A stretch of 64,000 bases of DNA from BPGX01 sp037447455 (GTDB lineage Bacteria; Bacteroidota; Bacteroidia; B-17B0; Aurantibacillaceae): the NCBI GenBank assembly GCA_037447455.1, contig JBBIGQ010000002.1, forward strand, positions 248,001-312,000. The letters run 5' to 3'. Positions 34,822 to 44,352 of the stretch are shown in pieces. The notes under the pieces are model-generated. The model saw only the letters and a program-made list of their open reading frames with translations. It did no database searches and was not told the origin of the DNA. Positions within the stretch are counted from its first letter, which is position 1. The number at the start of each line of letters is the position of its first letter. Position numbers and translations under genes: made by a program.

Positions 34822-36513
34822 TCAAATACTGAGTTTTTTATATCGTGGTCGCTTGGGTTCAATAGTTCCTAATCGTTTTTTCTTATTCTCTTCGTATTCA
34901 GAATAAGTACCTTCAAACCAATAGAAGGCACTATCTCCCTCGTATGCTAAAATATGCGTACATACCCTGTCTAAAAACCATCTGTCGTGGCTAATAATCA
35001 CCGCACACCCCGCAAAGTTCAGTAAACCTTCTTCCAAAGCACGAAGAGTATTCACATCGAGATCATTAGTGGGCTCATCAAGTAATAATACATTACCACC
35101 TTCTTTTAAAGCAAGTGCTAAATGCAAACGATTTCGTTCACCGCCAGATAATACCCCACATTTTTTACCCTGATCGGCACCTGTAAAATTAAACCGGCCT
35201 AAATAAGCCCGTGAATTAATGGTTCTTCCCTCAAAAACCAAATTATCTAATCCGCCACTTACTACTTCAAATACTGTTTTTTCAGGAGCAATGGCTTTAT
35301 GGGTTTGATCCACATAAGAAATTTTTACAGTCGGTCCAATTTTAATTTCTCCCGAAGTGGGTTGTTCTTGCCCCATAATCATTCTGAAAAGTGTGGTTTT
35401 ACCTACCCCATTGGGGCCTATAATTCCAACAATTCCTGCGGGGGGTAATTTGAAGTTTAAATTTTCAAACAACACTCTATCTCCAAATACTTTTGTAAGA
35501 TTCACTGCTTCAATGACATCGTTGCCTAATCTTGGTCCATTGGGGATAAAAATTTCAAGTTTTTCTTCTTTAACTTTTACATCTTCATTTAAGAGTTTTT
35601 CATAGTTTTGTAAGCGAGCTTTTTGTTTAGTACCTCTTCCTTTAACGCCCGCCCTTACCCACTCTAACTCTCTTTCAAGTGTTTTTAATCTTTTGCTTTC
35701 TTGTTTTTCTTCTTGTCGCAAGCGTTCTTGTTTTTGTTCCAGCCAGCTGGTATAATTACCTTTCCATGGAATACCTTCACCGCGGTCTAATTCCAATATC
35801 CAGCCGGCCACATTATCCAGAAAATAACGGTCATGTGTTACGGCTATAACCGTACCTTTGTAGTTTTTCAAATGTTGTTCTAACCAATCTACACTTTCTG
35901 CATCCAGATGGTTAGTGGGTTCATCCAACAACAAAATATCGGGTTCTTGTAAAAGTAATCTACATAAAGCCACCCTTCTTCTTTCTCCGCCAGATAAAAC
36001 CTTTATGGGCGTATCGCTTTCCGGGCAACGCAAGGCATCCATAGCTTTTTCAAGTCGTGCATCCAAATTCCACAAATCGTAGTGATCAATTTTTTCCTGA
36101 AGTTCCGCCTGACGATTGATAAGTTTTTCCATCTTATCAGGGTCATTCAACACCTCTTCATCGGAAAATTTATTATTGACTTCTTCGTATTCATTCAGGA
36201 TGTCAACATATTGTTGAACACCTTCTCTCACTACTTCAATCACCGTTTTATTTTCATTTAATTGAGGTTCTTGTTCTAACAAGCCAATTGTGTACCCCGG
36301 TGAATAATGCACTTCGCCAATGTAATCTTTATCAATGCCCGCAATAATTCTTAATAGTGTGGATTTACCGGCACCATTTAATCCTAATACTCCAATTTTT
36401 GCGCCATAATAAAAAGACAAGTAAATATCTTTAAGTACTTGTTTATTAGGTGGATGGATTTTGCTCACATTCACCATGCTGAAAATAATCTGTCTGCCTT
36501 CCTGATTGGACAT
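34822..36513 (-). CDS. ettA: Energy-dependent translational throttle protein EttA (ABC-F)
   Basis: 563 residues from ATG 36513 (MSNQEGRQII). A longer frame starting at 36537 would begin inside the TATCTTTG promoter. There are two ABC ATPase domains: Walker A GLNGAGKST (44-52) with signature LSGGERRR, and Walker A GPNGVGKTT with signature LSGGERNR; both have DEPTN Walker B regions. The charged linker between them (LEWVRAGVKGRGTKQKARL) is the EttA-type ribosome-binding arm. No membrane segments occur. It binds the ribosomal E site and gates elongation according to ATP/ADP. Confidence 0.95.
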   Translation of the reverse strand: MSNQEGRQIIFSMVNVSKIHPPNKQVLKDIYLSFYYGAKIGVLGLNGAGKSTLLRIIAGIDKDYIGEVHYSPGYTIGLLEQEPQLNENKTVIEVVREGVQQYVDILNEYEEVNNKFSDEEVLNDPDKMEKLINRQAELQEKIDHYDLWNLDARLEKAMDALRCPESDTPIKVLSGGERRRVALCRLLLQEPDILLLDEPTNHLDAESVDWLEQHLKNYKGTVIAVTHDRYFLDNVAGWILELDRGEGIPWKGNYTSWLEQKQERLRQEEKQESKRLKTLERELEWVRAGVKGRGTKQKARLQNYEKLLNEDVKVKEEKLEIFIPNGPRLGNDVIEAVNLTKVFGDRVLFENLNFKLPPAGIVGIIGPNGVGKTTLFRMIMGQEQPTSGEIKIGPTVKISYVDQTHKAIAPEKTVFEVVSGGLDNLVFEGRTINSRAYLGRFNFTGADQGKKCGVLSGGERNRLHLALALKEGGNVLLLDEPTNDLDVNTLRALEEGLLNFAGCAVIISHDRWFLDRVCTHILAYEGDSAFYWFEGTYSEYEENKKKRLGTIEPKRPRYKKLSI

Positions 36514-36526
36514 AGTTTTTTGCCCG

Positions 36527-36534
36527 CAAAGATA
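36527..36534 (-). promoter_or_regulatory. Candidate -7 element (TATCTTTG) for ettA
   Basis: Perfect TAnnTTTG match on the reverse strand, 13 bases upstream of ATG 36513. Confidence 0.55.
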
Positions 36535-36616
36535 CATATAATTTTTCCGTCTGCCCAGAAAGTTCAGACAGTAATAGATGCAGGTTGAATTTGAAACACC
36601 TGAACAGAAAAATTTC

Positions 36617-36624
36617 TACATTCG
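36617..36624 (+). promoter_or_regulatory. Candidate -7 element variant (TACATTCG) for ychF
   Basis: Same TACATTCGCCGAC string as upstream of aspS. It lies 31 bases before ATG 36648, versus 30 for aspS. Confidence 0.45.
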
Positions 36625-36647
36625 CCGACTTTTTCAAAATTTATTAT

Positions 36648-37748
36648 ATGGCATTAAAATGTGGAATTGTTGGATTGCCAAATGTTGGAAAATCCACGTT
36701 GTTTAATTGTTTAAGTAATTCAAGAGCCCAGGCGGCTAATTTCCCCTTTTGCACAATAGATCCGAATGTGGGTAGTATCACTGTACCGGATGAGCGATTA
36801 AACAAGTTGGCAGAGTTGGCAAAGCCACAAAACATTGTCCCCACTACTGTTGAAATTGTTGATATTGCAGGGCTTGTAAAAGGTGCCAGTAAAGGGGAAG
36901 GTTTGGGAAATAAATTTTTATCCAATATTCGTGAATGTGAGGCGATTATACATGTCGTGCGTTGCTTTGATAATCCAAATGTAGTGCATGTAGAGGGCTC
37001 GGTGAATCCTGTAAGAGATAAAGAAATTATTGATATAGAATTACAACTAAAAGATCTGGAAACAGTAGAGACCAGAATTAAAAAAATTGAGAAACAGGCC
37101 AAAACCGGAAATGATAAGGAGGCATTAAAAACGTTTCAACTTTTAGAAAAAATCGAACAGGTCTTAGAGCAAGGCAAATCTGTCAGAGTTTTGAATCTTT
37201 CAGAAGAAGAGACATCCAGAATTAACGATTTAAATTTATTGACAATAAAGCCCGTACTTTATGTATGCAATGTAGAGGAAGCATCGGCTAAAACCGGAAA
37301 TGAATATTCTCAACAAATTGAACAAATAGCAACAGAAGAAAATGCTGAAGTACTGATCATTACAGCACATATGGAAAGTGAAATTGCTGCATTAGAAAGT
37401 TATGAAGAGAAACAACTATTTTTGGCAGAATTAGGGCTTGATGAGCCGGGTGTTAATAAACTCATTAAAAAAGCGTACAAACTTCTTAACTTGCAAACCT
37501 ATTTTACCGTCGGAGAAAAAGAAGTGCGTGCATGGACGATTAAAAAGGGCTGGACCGCCCCACAAGCAGCGGGTGTTATTCATACCGATTTTGAAAAAGG
37601 GTTTATTAAAGCAGAAGTGATTGCTTATGAAGATTTTATTAAATATGGTTCAGAAGCAGCGTGCAGAGAGGTCGGCAAATTAAGAATAGAAGGTAAAGAA
37701 TATGTGGTGCAGGATGGTGATGTGATGCATTTTAGATTTAATGTGTGA
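36648..37748 (+). CDS. ychF: Redox-regulated ATPase YchF (Obg family)
   Basis: 366 residues from ATG 36648 (MALKCGIVGLPNVGKST). The P-loop is GLPNVGKST; switch elements follow with DIAGLVKGASKGEGLG; the base-recognition site is NVEEA in place of the GTP-specific NKxD, as expected for an ATP-preferring YchF. A coiled-coil insertion lies about 125-200 and a TGS domain at the C-terminus (about 285-365, ending RFNV). It binds ribosomes and is near-universal. It is divergent from ettA, another ribosome-binding ATPase. Confidence 0.97.
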   Translation: MALKCGIVGLPNVGKSTLFNCLSNSRAQAANFPFCTIDPNVGSITVPDERLNKLAELAKPQNIVPTTVEIVDIAGLVKGASKGEGLGNKFLSNIRECEAIIHVVRCFDNPNVVHVEGSVNPVRDKEIIDIELQLKDLETVETRIKKIEKQAKTGNDKEALKTFQLLEKIEQVLEQGKSVRVLNLSEEETSRINDLNLLTIKPVLYVCNVEEASAKTGNEYSQQIEQIATEENAEVLIITAHMESEIAALESYEEKQLFLAELGLDEPGVNKLIKKAYKLLNLQTYFTVGEKEVRAWTIKKGWTAPQAAGVIHTDFEKGFIKAEVIAYEDFIKYGSEAACREVGKLRIEGKEYVVQDGDVMHFRFNV

Positions 37749-37826
37749 AATTAAAATGTATTTCTATCTCATCCATGTTTTTCAAAGTATATCCTTATGT
37801 ATCAAAGCGACTTGAGACATTGGTTG

Positions 37827-37858
37827 TTGATGAATAGAATAATAATTGATTACCTTTG
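37827..37858 (+). promoter_or_regulatory. Candidate full promoter (TTG-N21-TACCTTTG)
   Basis: TTG at 37827-37829 and TACCTTTG at 37851-37858 with a 21-base spacer match the Bacteroidota housekeeping promoter. The methyltransferase ATG at 37885 is 26 bases downstream. Confidence 0.65.
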
Positions 37859-37884
37859 CAGATATTAGCTTCACAAAAATTTTT

Positions 37885-38652
37885 ATGTTTCACTTTTTAT
37901 TAAAAAAAATTCCTCGCCCTGTTTTAATCAGAATGAGTTATCTGGTGAAGTTCTTTGCCCCTTTGCTGTTTTATGGCAAAAAATATAAAGATCCCATCAA
38001 TAACAAAACTTATAGAAAATTTTTACCTTATGGTTATTCTGAAAAAAGTAAGCGACAAAATGTTTTATCGCCCGGCACATTATCGCTTGAACGGCATCGT
38101 CTGCTTTGGTTGTTTTTGAAAAATAAAACAAATTTTTTCTCCGCGACCCTTAAAGTGCTACACATTGCGCCTGAGCAATGTTTTTTACCTATTTTCAAAA
38201 GTATGAAAAATTTAGAGTACATTACTGCCGATATAGAATCGCCTATTGCTGACCTGCACTTTGATTTACATCACGCCCCATTGCCAGACAATACATTTGA
38301 TGTTATTTTTGCCAATCATGTATTAGAACACGTAGAAGATGATATACAATGTATGAAAGAATTATTTAGAATGATGAAGCCCGGCGGATGGGGAATTTTT
38401 CAGGTCCCGCAAGATACCACAAGAGAAAAAACCTATGAGGATAAGAGTATTACTTCACCGGAAGAACGGGAAAAGCATTTCTGGCAAAAAGATCATGTTC
38501 GTTTGTATGGACTGGATTATCCTGAACGACTCAAACGTGCAGGATTTGTGGTAGAAGAATACGATTATACAAAGGCATTTACAGAAGAGGAAATAGATTA
38601 TTATCGCTTACCGAAAGGTGAAAAAATTTATTTGTGCAAAAAACCTTTGTAG
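37885..38652 (+). CDS. Class I SAM-dependent methyltransferase
   Basis: 255 residues from ATG 37885; the longer frame (37846) would start inside the promoter. The Rossmann core begins with VLHIAPEQC (motif I variant), followed by YITADIES with the acidic SAM-ribose contact, then FDVIFANHVLEHVEDD, the common 'D.I...HVLEHV.D' motif, and MKPGGWGIFQVP. Such proteins methylate diverse small molecules or sugars; the 'LHxAPE' version is often seen near polysaccharide genes, but the substrate here is unknown. Confidence 0.88.
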   Translation: MFHFLLKKIPRPVLIRMSYLVKFFAPLLFYGKKYKDPINNKTYRKFLPYGYSEKSKRQNVLSPGTLSLERHRLLWLFLKNKTNFFSATLKVLHIAPEQCFLPIFKSMKNLEYITADIESPIADLHFDLHHAPLPDNTFDVIFANHVLEHVEDDIQCMKELFRMMKPGGWGIFQVPQDTTREKTYEDKSITSPEEREKHFWQKDHVRLYGLDYPERLKRAGFVVEEYDYTKAFTEEEIDYYRLPKGEKIYLCKKPL

Positions 38653-38685
38653 CGAAATAGTGTTGGACAAAACAATCATTTTAAT

Positions 38686-39585
38686 TTATGTTTCCCTGAA
38701 TGTTTTAAGAAGGTTTTTATACTTCCTATACAATGCAGAATTGCCTTGGTGTAAAAATGACTGCATGGTACTTAAAATCAATTTTTCGATAATAATAGCA
38801 TGACTACATGGTATAAAAAACTCCACATTTTGTTCAATATTAAGGTGATTTAAAAATTCTTTAATATCTTCTTTTTGCAGCAATGTTCCTTTGCTAAAGG
38901 GATTTATGTAGAATAATGTGGCTTCTTGTACACTGTCAGATTTTGCATCATAAAGATTGATTCCATCGTTAATATAAGAAAGTATCAAATAATCAGGGAT
39001 ATTCACCGCAAAGACGGGTAAGTTTAATTTTTGAGCAATGAGTAAATAAAGTATTCCTAAGGAAATGCTATTGCCTTTCTTATTTTCTAATACATAATGT
39101 AAAAAGTTGTTTTGAACAGCATAAAAATTGGCAATGTTAGGGGAAAATAGATGGACTTCGTATAAGATATGGTTGATAATGGTTATTTCTTCCAGAGCAG
39201 TTAAACCTTCTGCAAATTCTATCCAGATATCTTTTTTGATTTGCTCGATTTTCTGGTTTAAGAATTGCAGAGAAATTTCAGGGTATTGAAAATGGTTAAG
39301 CAACCAGACAGCATACATTAGATCTTCTTGTTTATGGTACTTCCATTGCAGGAGTTGTTTAGCAAGCTCATTAAATTTAATATCTTCAATAACATCTTCC
39401 ACACGTTGAATAATCCAATTGTTCATGGTATTGTTCCATACCTTTTCAAGATAAGGAAGTGCAACGGGTCCCAACAATAACAATTGCTGTTTTACTTCAG
39501 AGAATACATTATCATCGGGGTCGTCGAGAAGTTTTAAAAGGGCTTCTATTTTTTTAGTAGTGTGTTCGTTTTCTGTGGAATACAT
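38686..39585 (-). CDS. SirB1-like transglutaminase-superfamily protein
   Basis: 299 residues. The central segment YAVQNNFLHYVLENKKGNSISLGILYLLIAQKLNLPVFAV corresponds to the SirB1/Transglut_core2 domain, whose hallmark is a 'N.FL..VL..r.G.PISL..ly' stretch. The N-terminal ~130 residues are helical repeats (HEAT-like). In this family the catalytic Cys is generally absent, and none is evident here. The function is unclear; in some bacteria the protein lies near tetratricopeptide or translation genes. Confidence 0.85.
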   Translation of the reverse strand: MYSTENEHTTKKIEALLKLLDDPDDNVFSEVKQQLLLLGPVALPYLEKVWNNTMNNWIIQRVEDVIEDIKFNELAKQLLQWKYHKQEDLMYAVWLLNHFQYPEISLQFLNQKIEQIKKDIWIEFAEGLTALEEITIINHILYEVHLFSPNIANFYAVQNNFLHYVLENKKGNSISLGILYLLIAQKLNLPVFAVNIPDYLILSYINDGINLYDAKSDSVQEATLFYINPFSKGTLLQKEDIKEFLNHLNIEQNVEFFIPCSHAIIIEKLILSTMQSFLHQGNSALYRKYKNLLKTFRET

Positions 39586-39593
39586 CTTGCCCC

Positions 39594-39601
39594 CAAAGAT
39601 A
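39594..39601 (-). promoter_or_regulatory. Candidate -7 element (TATCTTTG) for SirB1-like gene
   Basis: Perfect TAnnTTTG match on the reverse strand, 8 bases upstream of the ATG at 39585, giving an almost leaderless message. Confidence 0.5.
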
Positions 39602-39652
39602 GAGCAAAGATGGAGGATAAACTGACTCTATTTTACTTTTTTACCAACACAT

Positions 39653-40528
39653 TTATGTTAGTTTTTCCAAACTTATTACAATGAGTTTTTCTACACTTTT
39701 ATCGTAATTTTTAGTGAACTGGCGAATAATCCGGTTAGCAATAATCACACAAGCCGTAACGCATTGATGTCCAAATGCTTTGCCAAGGCCGTATAAAGCA
39801 GAGGTTTCCATTTCAAAGTTAGTAATTTTAAGTCCATTGTAACGAAAGGATGTCAAGCGTTCGTTGAGTTGTGGCAAAGCTGCATCCAGCCGTAACTGCC
39901 TTCCTTGCGGACCATAAAAACCGGGAGCCGTTGCAGTAATGCCAAAATGGACATTTTCAATTCCTTTAAATTGGTTAATCAATTCTTCTGATCCTTTGAC
40001 ACAATAAGGGTACGGCAATGTTTTCAGCCAATTGGCATGTTGAATAAATGCCCGACTAATATCATGTTCATAAATACTGTCATCGGTCTTATAAAAATTT
40101 AAAAGACCATCCAGCCCCAAACCATGCGTACTTACAACTATGTCATTAACATGGATATTTTCTTGTAACGCACCACTGGTACCTAATCGTATAATGTTCA
40201 GTATTCTCTTTTTTTCCTTTACTTTTCTTGTAAGCGGATCAATATTAACTGCTGCATCCAGTTCTGTCAAAACAATGTCAATATTATCAGTACCAATACC
40301 AGTGGATAACACCGTGATGCGTTTGTTGTTAAAATAGCCGGTATGTGCAACAAACTCACGATGTTCTGAAGTGTGCTCAATGGATGAAAAAAACTTGCTG
40401 ATAGCATTTACTCTGTTTTGATCGCCCACAACAATCACAGTGTCGGCAATATCTTCATCTTTGAGGTTAATGTGATAAAGACGATTTTCTGGAGTTAATA
40501 TGAGCTCAGATTCTTCAAAGGATTTCAT
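39653..40528 (-). CDS. Nucleoside phosphorylase (uridine phosphorylase-like)
   Basis: 291 residues from ATG 40528; a TTG at 40543 is a weaker alternative. The PNP/UDP phosphorylase fold is shown by VIVVGDQNRVNAIS (phosphate-binding start), STGIGTDN, IRLGTSGAL, and the substrate-binding FEMETSALYGL near 245. These enzymes split nucleosides with phosphate in salvage. The sequence departs from E. coli Udp in several places, so base preference is uncertain. Confidence 0.9.
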   Translation of the reverse strand: MKSFEESELILTPENRLYHINLKDEDIADTVIVVGDQNRVNAISKFFSSIEHTSEHREFVAHTGYFNNKRITVLSTGIGTDNIDIVLTELDAAVNIDPLTRKVKEKKRILNIIRLGTSGALQENIHVNDIVVSTHGLGLDGLLNFYKTDDSIYEHDISRAFIQHANWLKTLPYPYCVKGSEELINQFKGIENVHFGITATAPGFYGPQGRQLRLDAALPQLNERLTSFRYNGLKITNFEMETSALYGLGKAFGHQCVTACVIIANRIIRQFTKNYDKSVEKLIVISLEKLT

Positions 40529-40573
40529 ATCTTGAATTTTCAATTATTGGTGAAAGTTAATGAATTTTATAAG

Positions 40574-41992
40574 TTAATACAACTTGATTAAATAGGATTG
40601 GTGAGATTTGATTTCAATATCTTTTTCAATCGTATAAATACTGGCTCGCATGGATTTAGCACGCCATACAATTTTGTACTTACCGGGCAGGAGATAAAAT
40701 TTTTGTTGCGTTTCTTTTGAAAGATTGGCAACCCATTTGAGAGATTGGTTTTTGACGTCCAGAAAGATACTGCCATCCCCCGCTTCCAAACTTTGAATGG
40801 TAAGTTCACCGGCAGAAGGAATGGTAATGCTTTGTGTTTGAGCAGGAAGAATTTGGACAGTTTTGTCTATCCGAGGCAAGGTTAAAATATTTATTTCATA
40901 GTTATTAACGATGTATTTTTCTGAAGAATTAAGGTTTTGTACATTATAGATTTTTTTGGTTTGAGTATCTCTGACGACGGTTCTGATTTTCTCATTGAAA
41001 TTAAAACTGCCTTTTTCTCTTTGCACTGCTAACAATCCTTGTGGTGTATTTAATGGAATGATATTATGATGTCCTTCGTTTAGCTGAATAGTGTTGCTTT
41101 CTACAGGTGGAATGGTGTGTGCAATAGCTTTATAAGTTATAGGAGAAGGTAGAATTAACGTATCAGGGTTATTTAATTCATTGAGCGTATGAATGTAATT
41201 GTAGAGATAGGTATTTTTTTTTGCGTCGTACAATGTAATGTTGACATTGGTTTCTAAAGGTCGTCCGGCAATGTCAAGAAGGTTGACTTGTACAGTGGTT
41301 TTATTTAATTTTTGTTGAATAAGAATATCAGATATGTTTTTGTAAAGATCTTTTTGGTTCGCATCCAGATAATTGCCCACACAATTGAAGGTTTGCGCCT
41401 GATGAACAGTTAGTCCAATGCCAATAATAAAAGGTTTGAATATAATGCCTTGCGATTCAAGGTATTGACGGGCTTTGCAAGGATCTCCTTTGCATTCTTC
41501 GATACCATCAGTGATGAGAATGATATTATTAAGAGATGTATTATCAGGGAAATCCGTAACAGATTGAATCAAAGAATATTCAATGGGAGTAATACCGGTT
41601 GGTTTTAAGTTGGAAATCAGTTCTTTAATGGCTTTAGTATTATTAGATTTGAAAGGTAAGAGAAGTTTGCTGTCTTTACAATCACCGGGGGGATATTTGA
41701 CAGTAGAACCATACGTACGAAGCGCCATTTGAAGATTGGGTATGCTAGAGAGAGAATCAATGAGTTGAAAGGCAAGTGTTTTGGCAATGGTGATTTTTTC
41801 TGTTCCATTCCATTTGCCTTTCATGCTGTTGCTGGCATCAAAAATAATGAGTACTCGTGTTAGAGGGGCAGATTGTAATGCTTTCTTTTTCTTATCTTCG
41901 CAGGGTTTACAATAATTTTGAGGTATCAACTTAAAACTATACAAACATAAATGGAGCAGTAAAATTGAAAAGAATACATCTTTTTTTCTCAT
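40574..41992 (-). CDS. Exported von Willebrand factor A-domain protein
   Basis: 472 residues from ATG 41992, which gives a good signal peptide (MRKKDVFFSILLLHLCL). A GTG at 42019 overlapping the previous gene's stop is the alternative. The VWA domain (about 45-230) has an intact MIDAS motif D52-x-S54-x-S56 (FDASNSMKG), the Thr in LKPTGITP and the Asp in LITDGIEEC. The remaining ~240 residues form several beta-sandwich-like modules (LLDIAGRPLETNVNITLYDA). It probably binds a protein partner in the periplasm or at the surface. Confidence 0.88.
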   Translation of the reverse strand: MRKKDVFFSILLLHLCLYSFKLIPQNYCKPCEDKKKKALQSAPLTRVLIIFDASNSMKGKWNGTEKITIAKTLAFQLIDSLSSIPNLQMALRTYGSTVKYPPGDCKDSKLLLPFKSNNTKAIKELISNLKPTGITPIEYSLIQSVTDFPDNTSLNNIILITDGIEECKGDPCKARQYLESQGIIFKPFIIGIGLTVHQAQTFNCVGNYLDANQKDLYKNISDILIQQKLNKTTVQVNLLDIAGRPLETNVNITLYDAKKNTYLYNYIHTLNELNNPDTLILPSPITYKAIAHTIPPVESNTIQLNEGHHNIIPLNTPQGLLAVQREKGSFNFNEKIRTVVRDTQTKKIYNVQNLNSSEKYIVNNYEINILTLPRIDKTVQILPAQTQSITIPSAGELTIQSLEAGDGSIFLDVKNQSLKWVANLSKETQQKFYLLPGKYKIVWRAKSMRASIYTIEKDIEIKSHQSYLIKLY

Positions 41993-42015
41993 GTATTCTA
42001 ACAAGTAATAGGGGA

Positions 42016-42540
42016 TCACTCTTCTTTTTTAGGTACAGGTTTGATGGATTTGCAGGACTCTAGCATTTTTTCAATAGCCGATTTAGAAAAAGGAGCACCT
42101 TCTGAATTTCTGGCGTCTTCAAAAGTATAGGCAGAATTTCCAATTTTTTGTACTGTTAAAAAGTGAAACTCGGAAGGCATATCGCCAATAGCCCATTCCC
42201 AGGCAATGGTATTGGGTTCATCTACAAAAAATTGTTTGATTTTATACACATCGTCATTGCCCAAATCTGCTTTTTTGAAGGCAATATCTTCTTCGCCTTC
42301 TTTGATAATGATGTCAAATGATTTCCCCACTTTTATTTCTAATAAGCCACCGGGTTGTTCGGATATTTCCAACTTTCCTGCGGTACTGTCCGGCGTAAAC
42401 AGGATAAACGTTTTACCATACTTGGATAGATCTACTATTTGCATACCTTCCGGTGCTTTTATTTCTTCTTTTTTCCCGCCACAAGACATTAAAAAAACAG
42501 ATGCGATGGACAAAGAAATGAGTATTTTTAATTTCTTCAT
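42016..42540 (-). CDS. Lipoprotein of unknown function
   Basis: 174 residues. The signal peptide ends in the lipobox FLMSC at Cys20, followed by GGKKEE, so an outer- or inner-membrane lipoprotein is expected. The mature domain is alpha/beta with phrases such as GMQIVDLSKYGKTFILFTPD, and ends basic (KPVPKKEE). No known family is recognised. It is upstream of the VWA gene and overlaps its alternative start, suggesting co-expression. Confidence 0.82.
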   Translation of the reverse strand: MKKLKILISLSIASVFLMSCGGKKEEIKAPEGMQIVDLSKYGKTFILFTPDSTAGKLEISEQPGGLLEIKVGKSFDIIIKEGEEDIAFKKADLGNDDVYKIKQFFVDEPNTIAWEWAIGDMPSEFHFLTVQKIGNSAYTFEDARNSEGAPFSKSAIEKMLESCKSIKPVPKKEE

Positions 42541-42576
42541 GGTTTTTTATTTTAGGCAAATGTGCAAAAAAAATAA

Positions 42577-43737
42577 TTATTCAAAAAATTTTTCATTGTG
42601 GTTTAATTTTGTTTTTAAAAGGACAGAAGGTCTGTATCTGTCTTCCTGATAATACTCATAGAGTTTTTGAAGTTCATTATATATGGTAGAAGGGCCTAAT
42701 TCATCTGCCCAGTGTAAAAGTCCTTTGGGATAGTTTACACCTTTTGTCATGGCGGTTTCAATATCTTCTTTAGAGGCAATTTTCCAATATAGAGCATCGA
42801 TGGCTTCGTTGATGAGCATAGCCAGTATTCGCATAAAAATTTGTTGATGCAATTTTTCGTCTTTGATGGTAGGTTCTGTTGGGAGAGGTTGAGAATAGTC
42901 GTAAAATCCTTTGCCGGTTTTTTTTCCGAGAAGGCCGGCTTCCATAAGTCGTTTTTGGGTGATAGAAGGTTTGTATTTAGGATCATAATACATTTGTGTC
43001 CAGACGGTTTCGGTAACAATATAATTGACATCGTGTCCGATTAAGTCCATGAGTTCAAAAGGTCCCATTTTAAATTTACCATAATACTTCATTGTCCAGT
43101 CAATGGTTGCAATGTCGGCTACCCCTTCTTCATAAATTCGTAATGCTTCGCTGTAATAAGGTCGGGCGATGCGATTGACAATAAAACCCGGTGTGTCTTT
43201 GGCAAGCACAGTTGTTTTATTCCATTGGTTGAGTAGGTTTACTGCGGATTGTACCGCTGTATCTTTTGTGAGCATTGTAGGAATTACTTCTACTAATGAC
43301 ATTAGCGGTGCGGGATTGAAAAAGTGTATGCCAAGGAAGCTATCTGGATTTTGAAGTCCTTTAATCATTGAGTGAACAGACAAAGAGGAAGTATTGGTAG
43401 CTAATAGACATTCGGGAGGTACAAGCGGTTCAATTTCCTGAAAAATCTTTTTTTTAATTTCAAGATTTTCTACCACGGCTTCTATTACTAACTCTGAATC
43501 TTTGAGGGGACTAAAAGAATCAATAATAGTTAGGTTCGTTAAATAGGTTTGTTTTTGTTGTTCTGTAATTTTATTTTTTTCTACTAATTTGGATAAATTA
43601 TTTTCAAGTAAGCGTTGAGCGTTTTGCACTGCGGTTGGAGAGATGTCGTACAAATACACCTTACAATTGTTCATCAATGCTACTTGTGCAATGCCGATAC
43701 CCATTGTGCCAGAACCGATAACAGCTATGGTTTTCAT
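42577..43737 (-). CDS. 3-hydroxyacyl-CoA dehydrogenase
   Basis: 386 residues. The NAD-binding Rossmann start is IAVIGSGTMGIGIAQ. Further family motifs: TNTSSLSVHSM, GIHFFNPAPLMSLVEVI with the catalytic His, and DTPGFIVNRI. The C-terminal half contains the 3HCDH helical domain, followed by an extra ~90-residue region that resembles a second copy of that domain, as in PaaH/Hbd-type long enzymes. It oxidises 3-hydroxyacyl-CoA in fatty-acid or phenylacetate degradation; the specific pathway cannot be told. Confidence 0.93.
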   Translation of the reverse strand: MKTIAVIGSGTMGIGIAQVALMNNCKVYLYDISPTAVQNAQRLLENNLSKLVEKNKITEQQKQTYLTNLTIIDSFSPLKDSELVIEAVVENLEIKKKIFQEIEPLVPPECLLATNTSSLSVHSMIKGLQNPDSFLGIHFFNPAPLMSLVEVIPTMLTKDTAVQSAVNLLNQWNKTTVLAKDTPGFIVNRIARPYYSEALRIYEEGVADIATIDWTMKYYGKFKMGPFELMDLIGHDVNYIVTETVWTQMYYDPKYKPSITQKRLMEAGLLGKKTGKGFYDYSQPLPTEPTIKDEKLHQQIFMRILAMLINEAIDALYWKIASKEDIETAMTKGVNYPKGLLHWADELGPSTIYNELQKLYEYYQEDRYRPSVLLKTKLNHNEKFFE

Positions 43738-43770
43738 ATAGATAATGAATTTTAATGCAAAAGTATTCTT

Positions 43771-44313
43771 TTAAAGAATAATCTCCCAATTTTGCCCATT
43801 GTGTTTTAAAAGCGATAGCCATTTAAACTCAAAACTCGCTTCTATAGGAAAATGTTGTCTTACATCCTGAAGTATGTTTGTTACAAATTGTTTCTTTACA
43901 TCTCTGAAAGCAATTGTGATATGGGGATGAAAGGGACGAGGAGGTAAATCTTTCGTAATTTTTAATTGTGTTTTTATGAATTGATGAGTCGTGTTGTAAA
44001 TATCTATGAGTTCTGCATTTTCCAATACTTTAATAAAAATTACTTTGGATAAAAACACATCATAATCTTTCAATTGAATGGTAGTGTGAAATGTTTGAAG
44101 TTGTTGATTAAGATGATAGATGTTCCGGATTAGCAAGTGTTCCTTCGCACCTGAAAAGCGAAATGGAGGTTCTATAGTAATGTGTGGTGGGGAATTGAGT
44201 GCGTGTTTACAATTGTATTTTTTAGAAACATATAATTTGATTTTCTGTATATTTTCATAAATTTCTATTGGGGGGATTATGGCTACGAAGTACAAAGCAG
44301 GTAATGAATGCAC
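43771..44313 (-). CDS. 2'-5' RNA ligase family (2H phosphoesterase) protein
   Basis: 180 residues starting with GTG at 44313; no ATG is available nearby. Two HxT motifs are present (PPHITIEPP near 45 and HPHITIAF near 137), the defining catalytic pair of 2H phosphoesterases such as ThpR/LigT. These enzymes act on 2',3'-cyclic phosphate or 2'-5' RNA ends in the cytoplasm. The natural substrate is not known. Confidence 0.9.
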   Translation of the reverse strand: MHSLPALYFVAIIPPIEIYENIQKIKLYVSKKYNCKHALNSPPHITIEPPFRFSGAKEHLLIRNIYHLNQQLQTFHTTIQLKDYDVFLSKVIFIKVLENAELIDIYNTTHQFIKTQLKITKDLPPRPFHPHITIAFRDVKKQFVTNILQDVRQHFPIEASFEFKWLSLLKHNGQNWEIIL

Positions 44314-44352
44314 AATCTCTATATTAATAGTGTTAATTTAAGGGATTACCGT

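Noticed and set aside
36644..37102. 152-residue reverse frame inside ychF
   Set aside because: It lies wholly opposite the conserved YchF GTPase core and is Ser/Thr-rich, as antisense frames in this genome tend to be.
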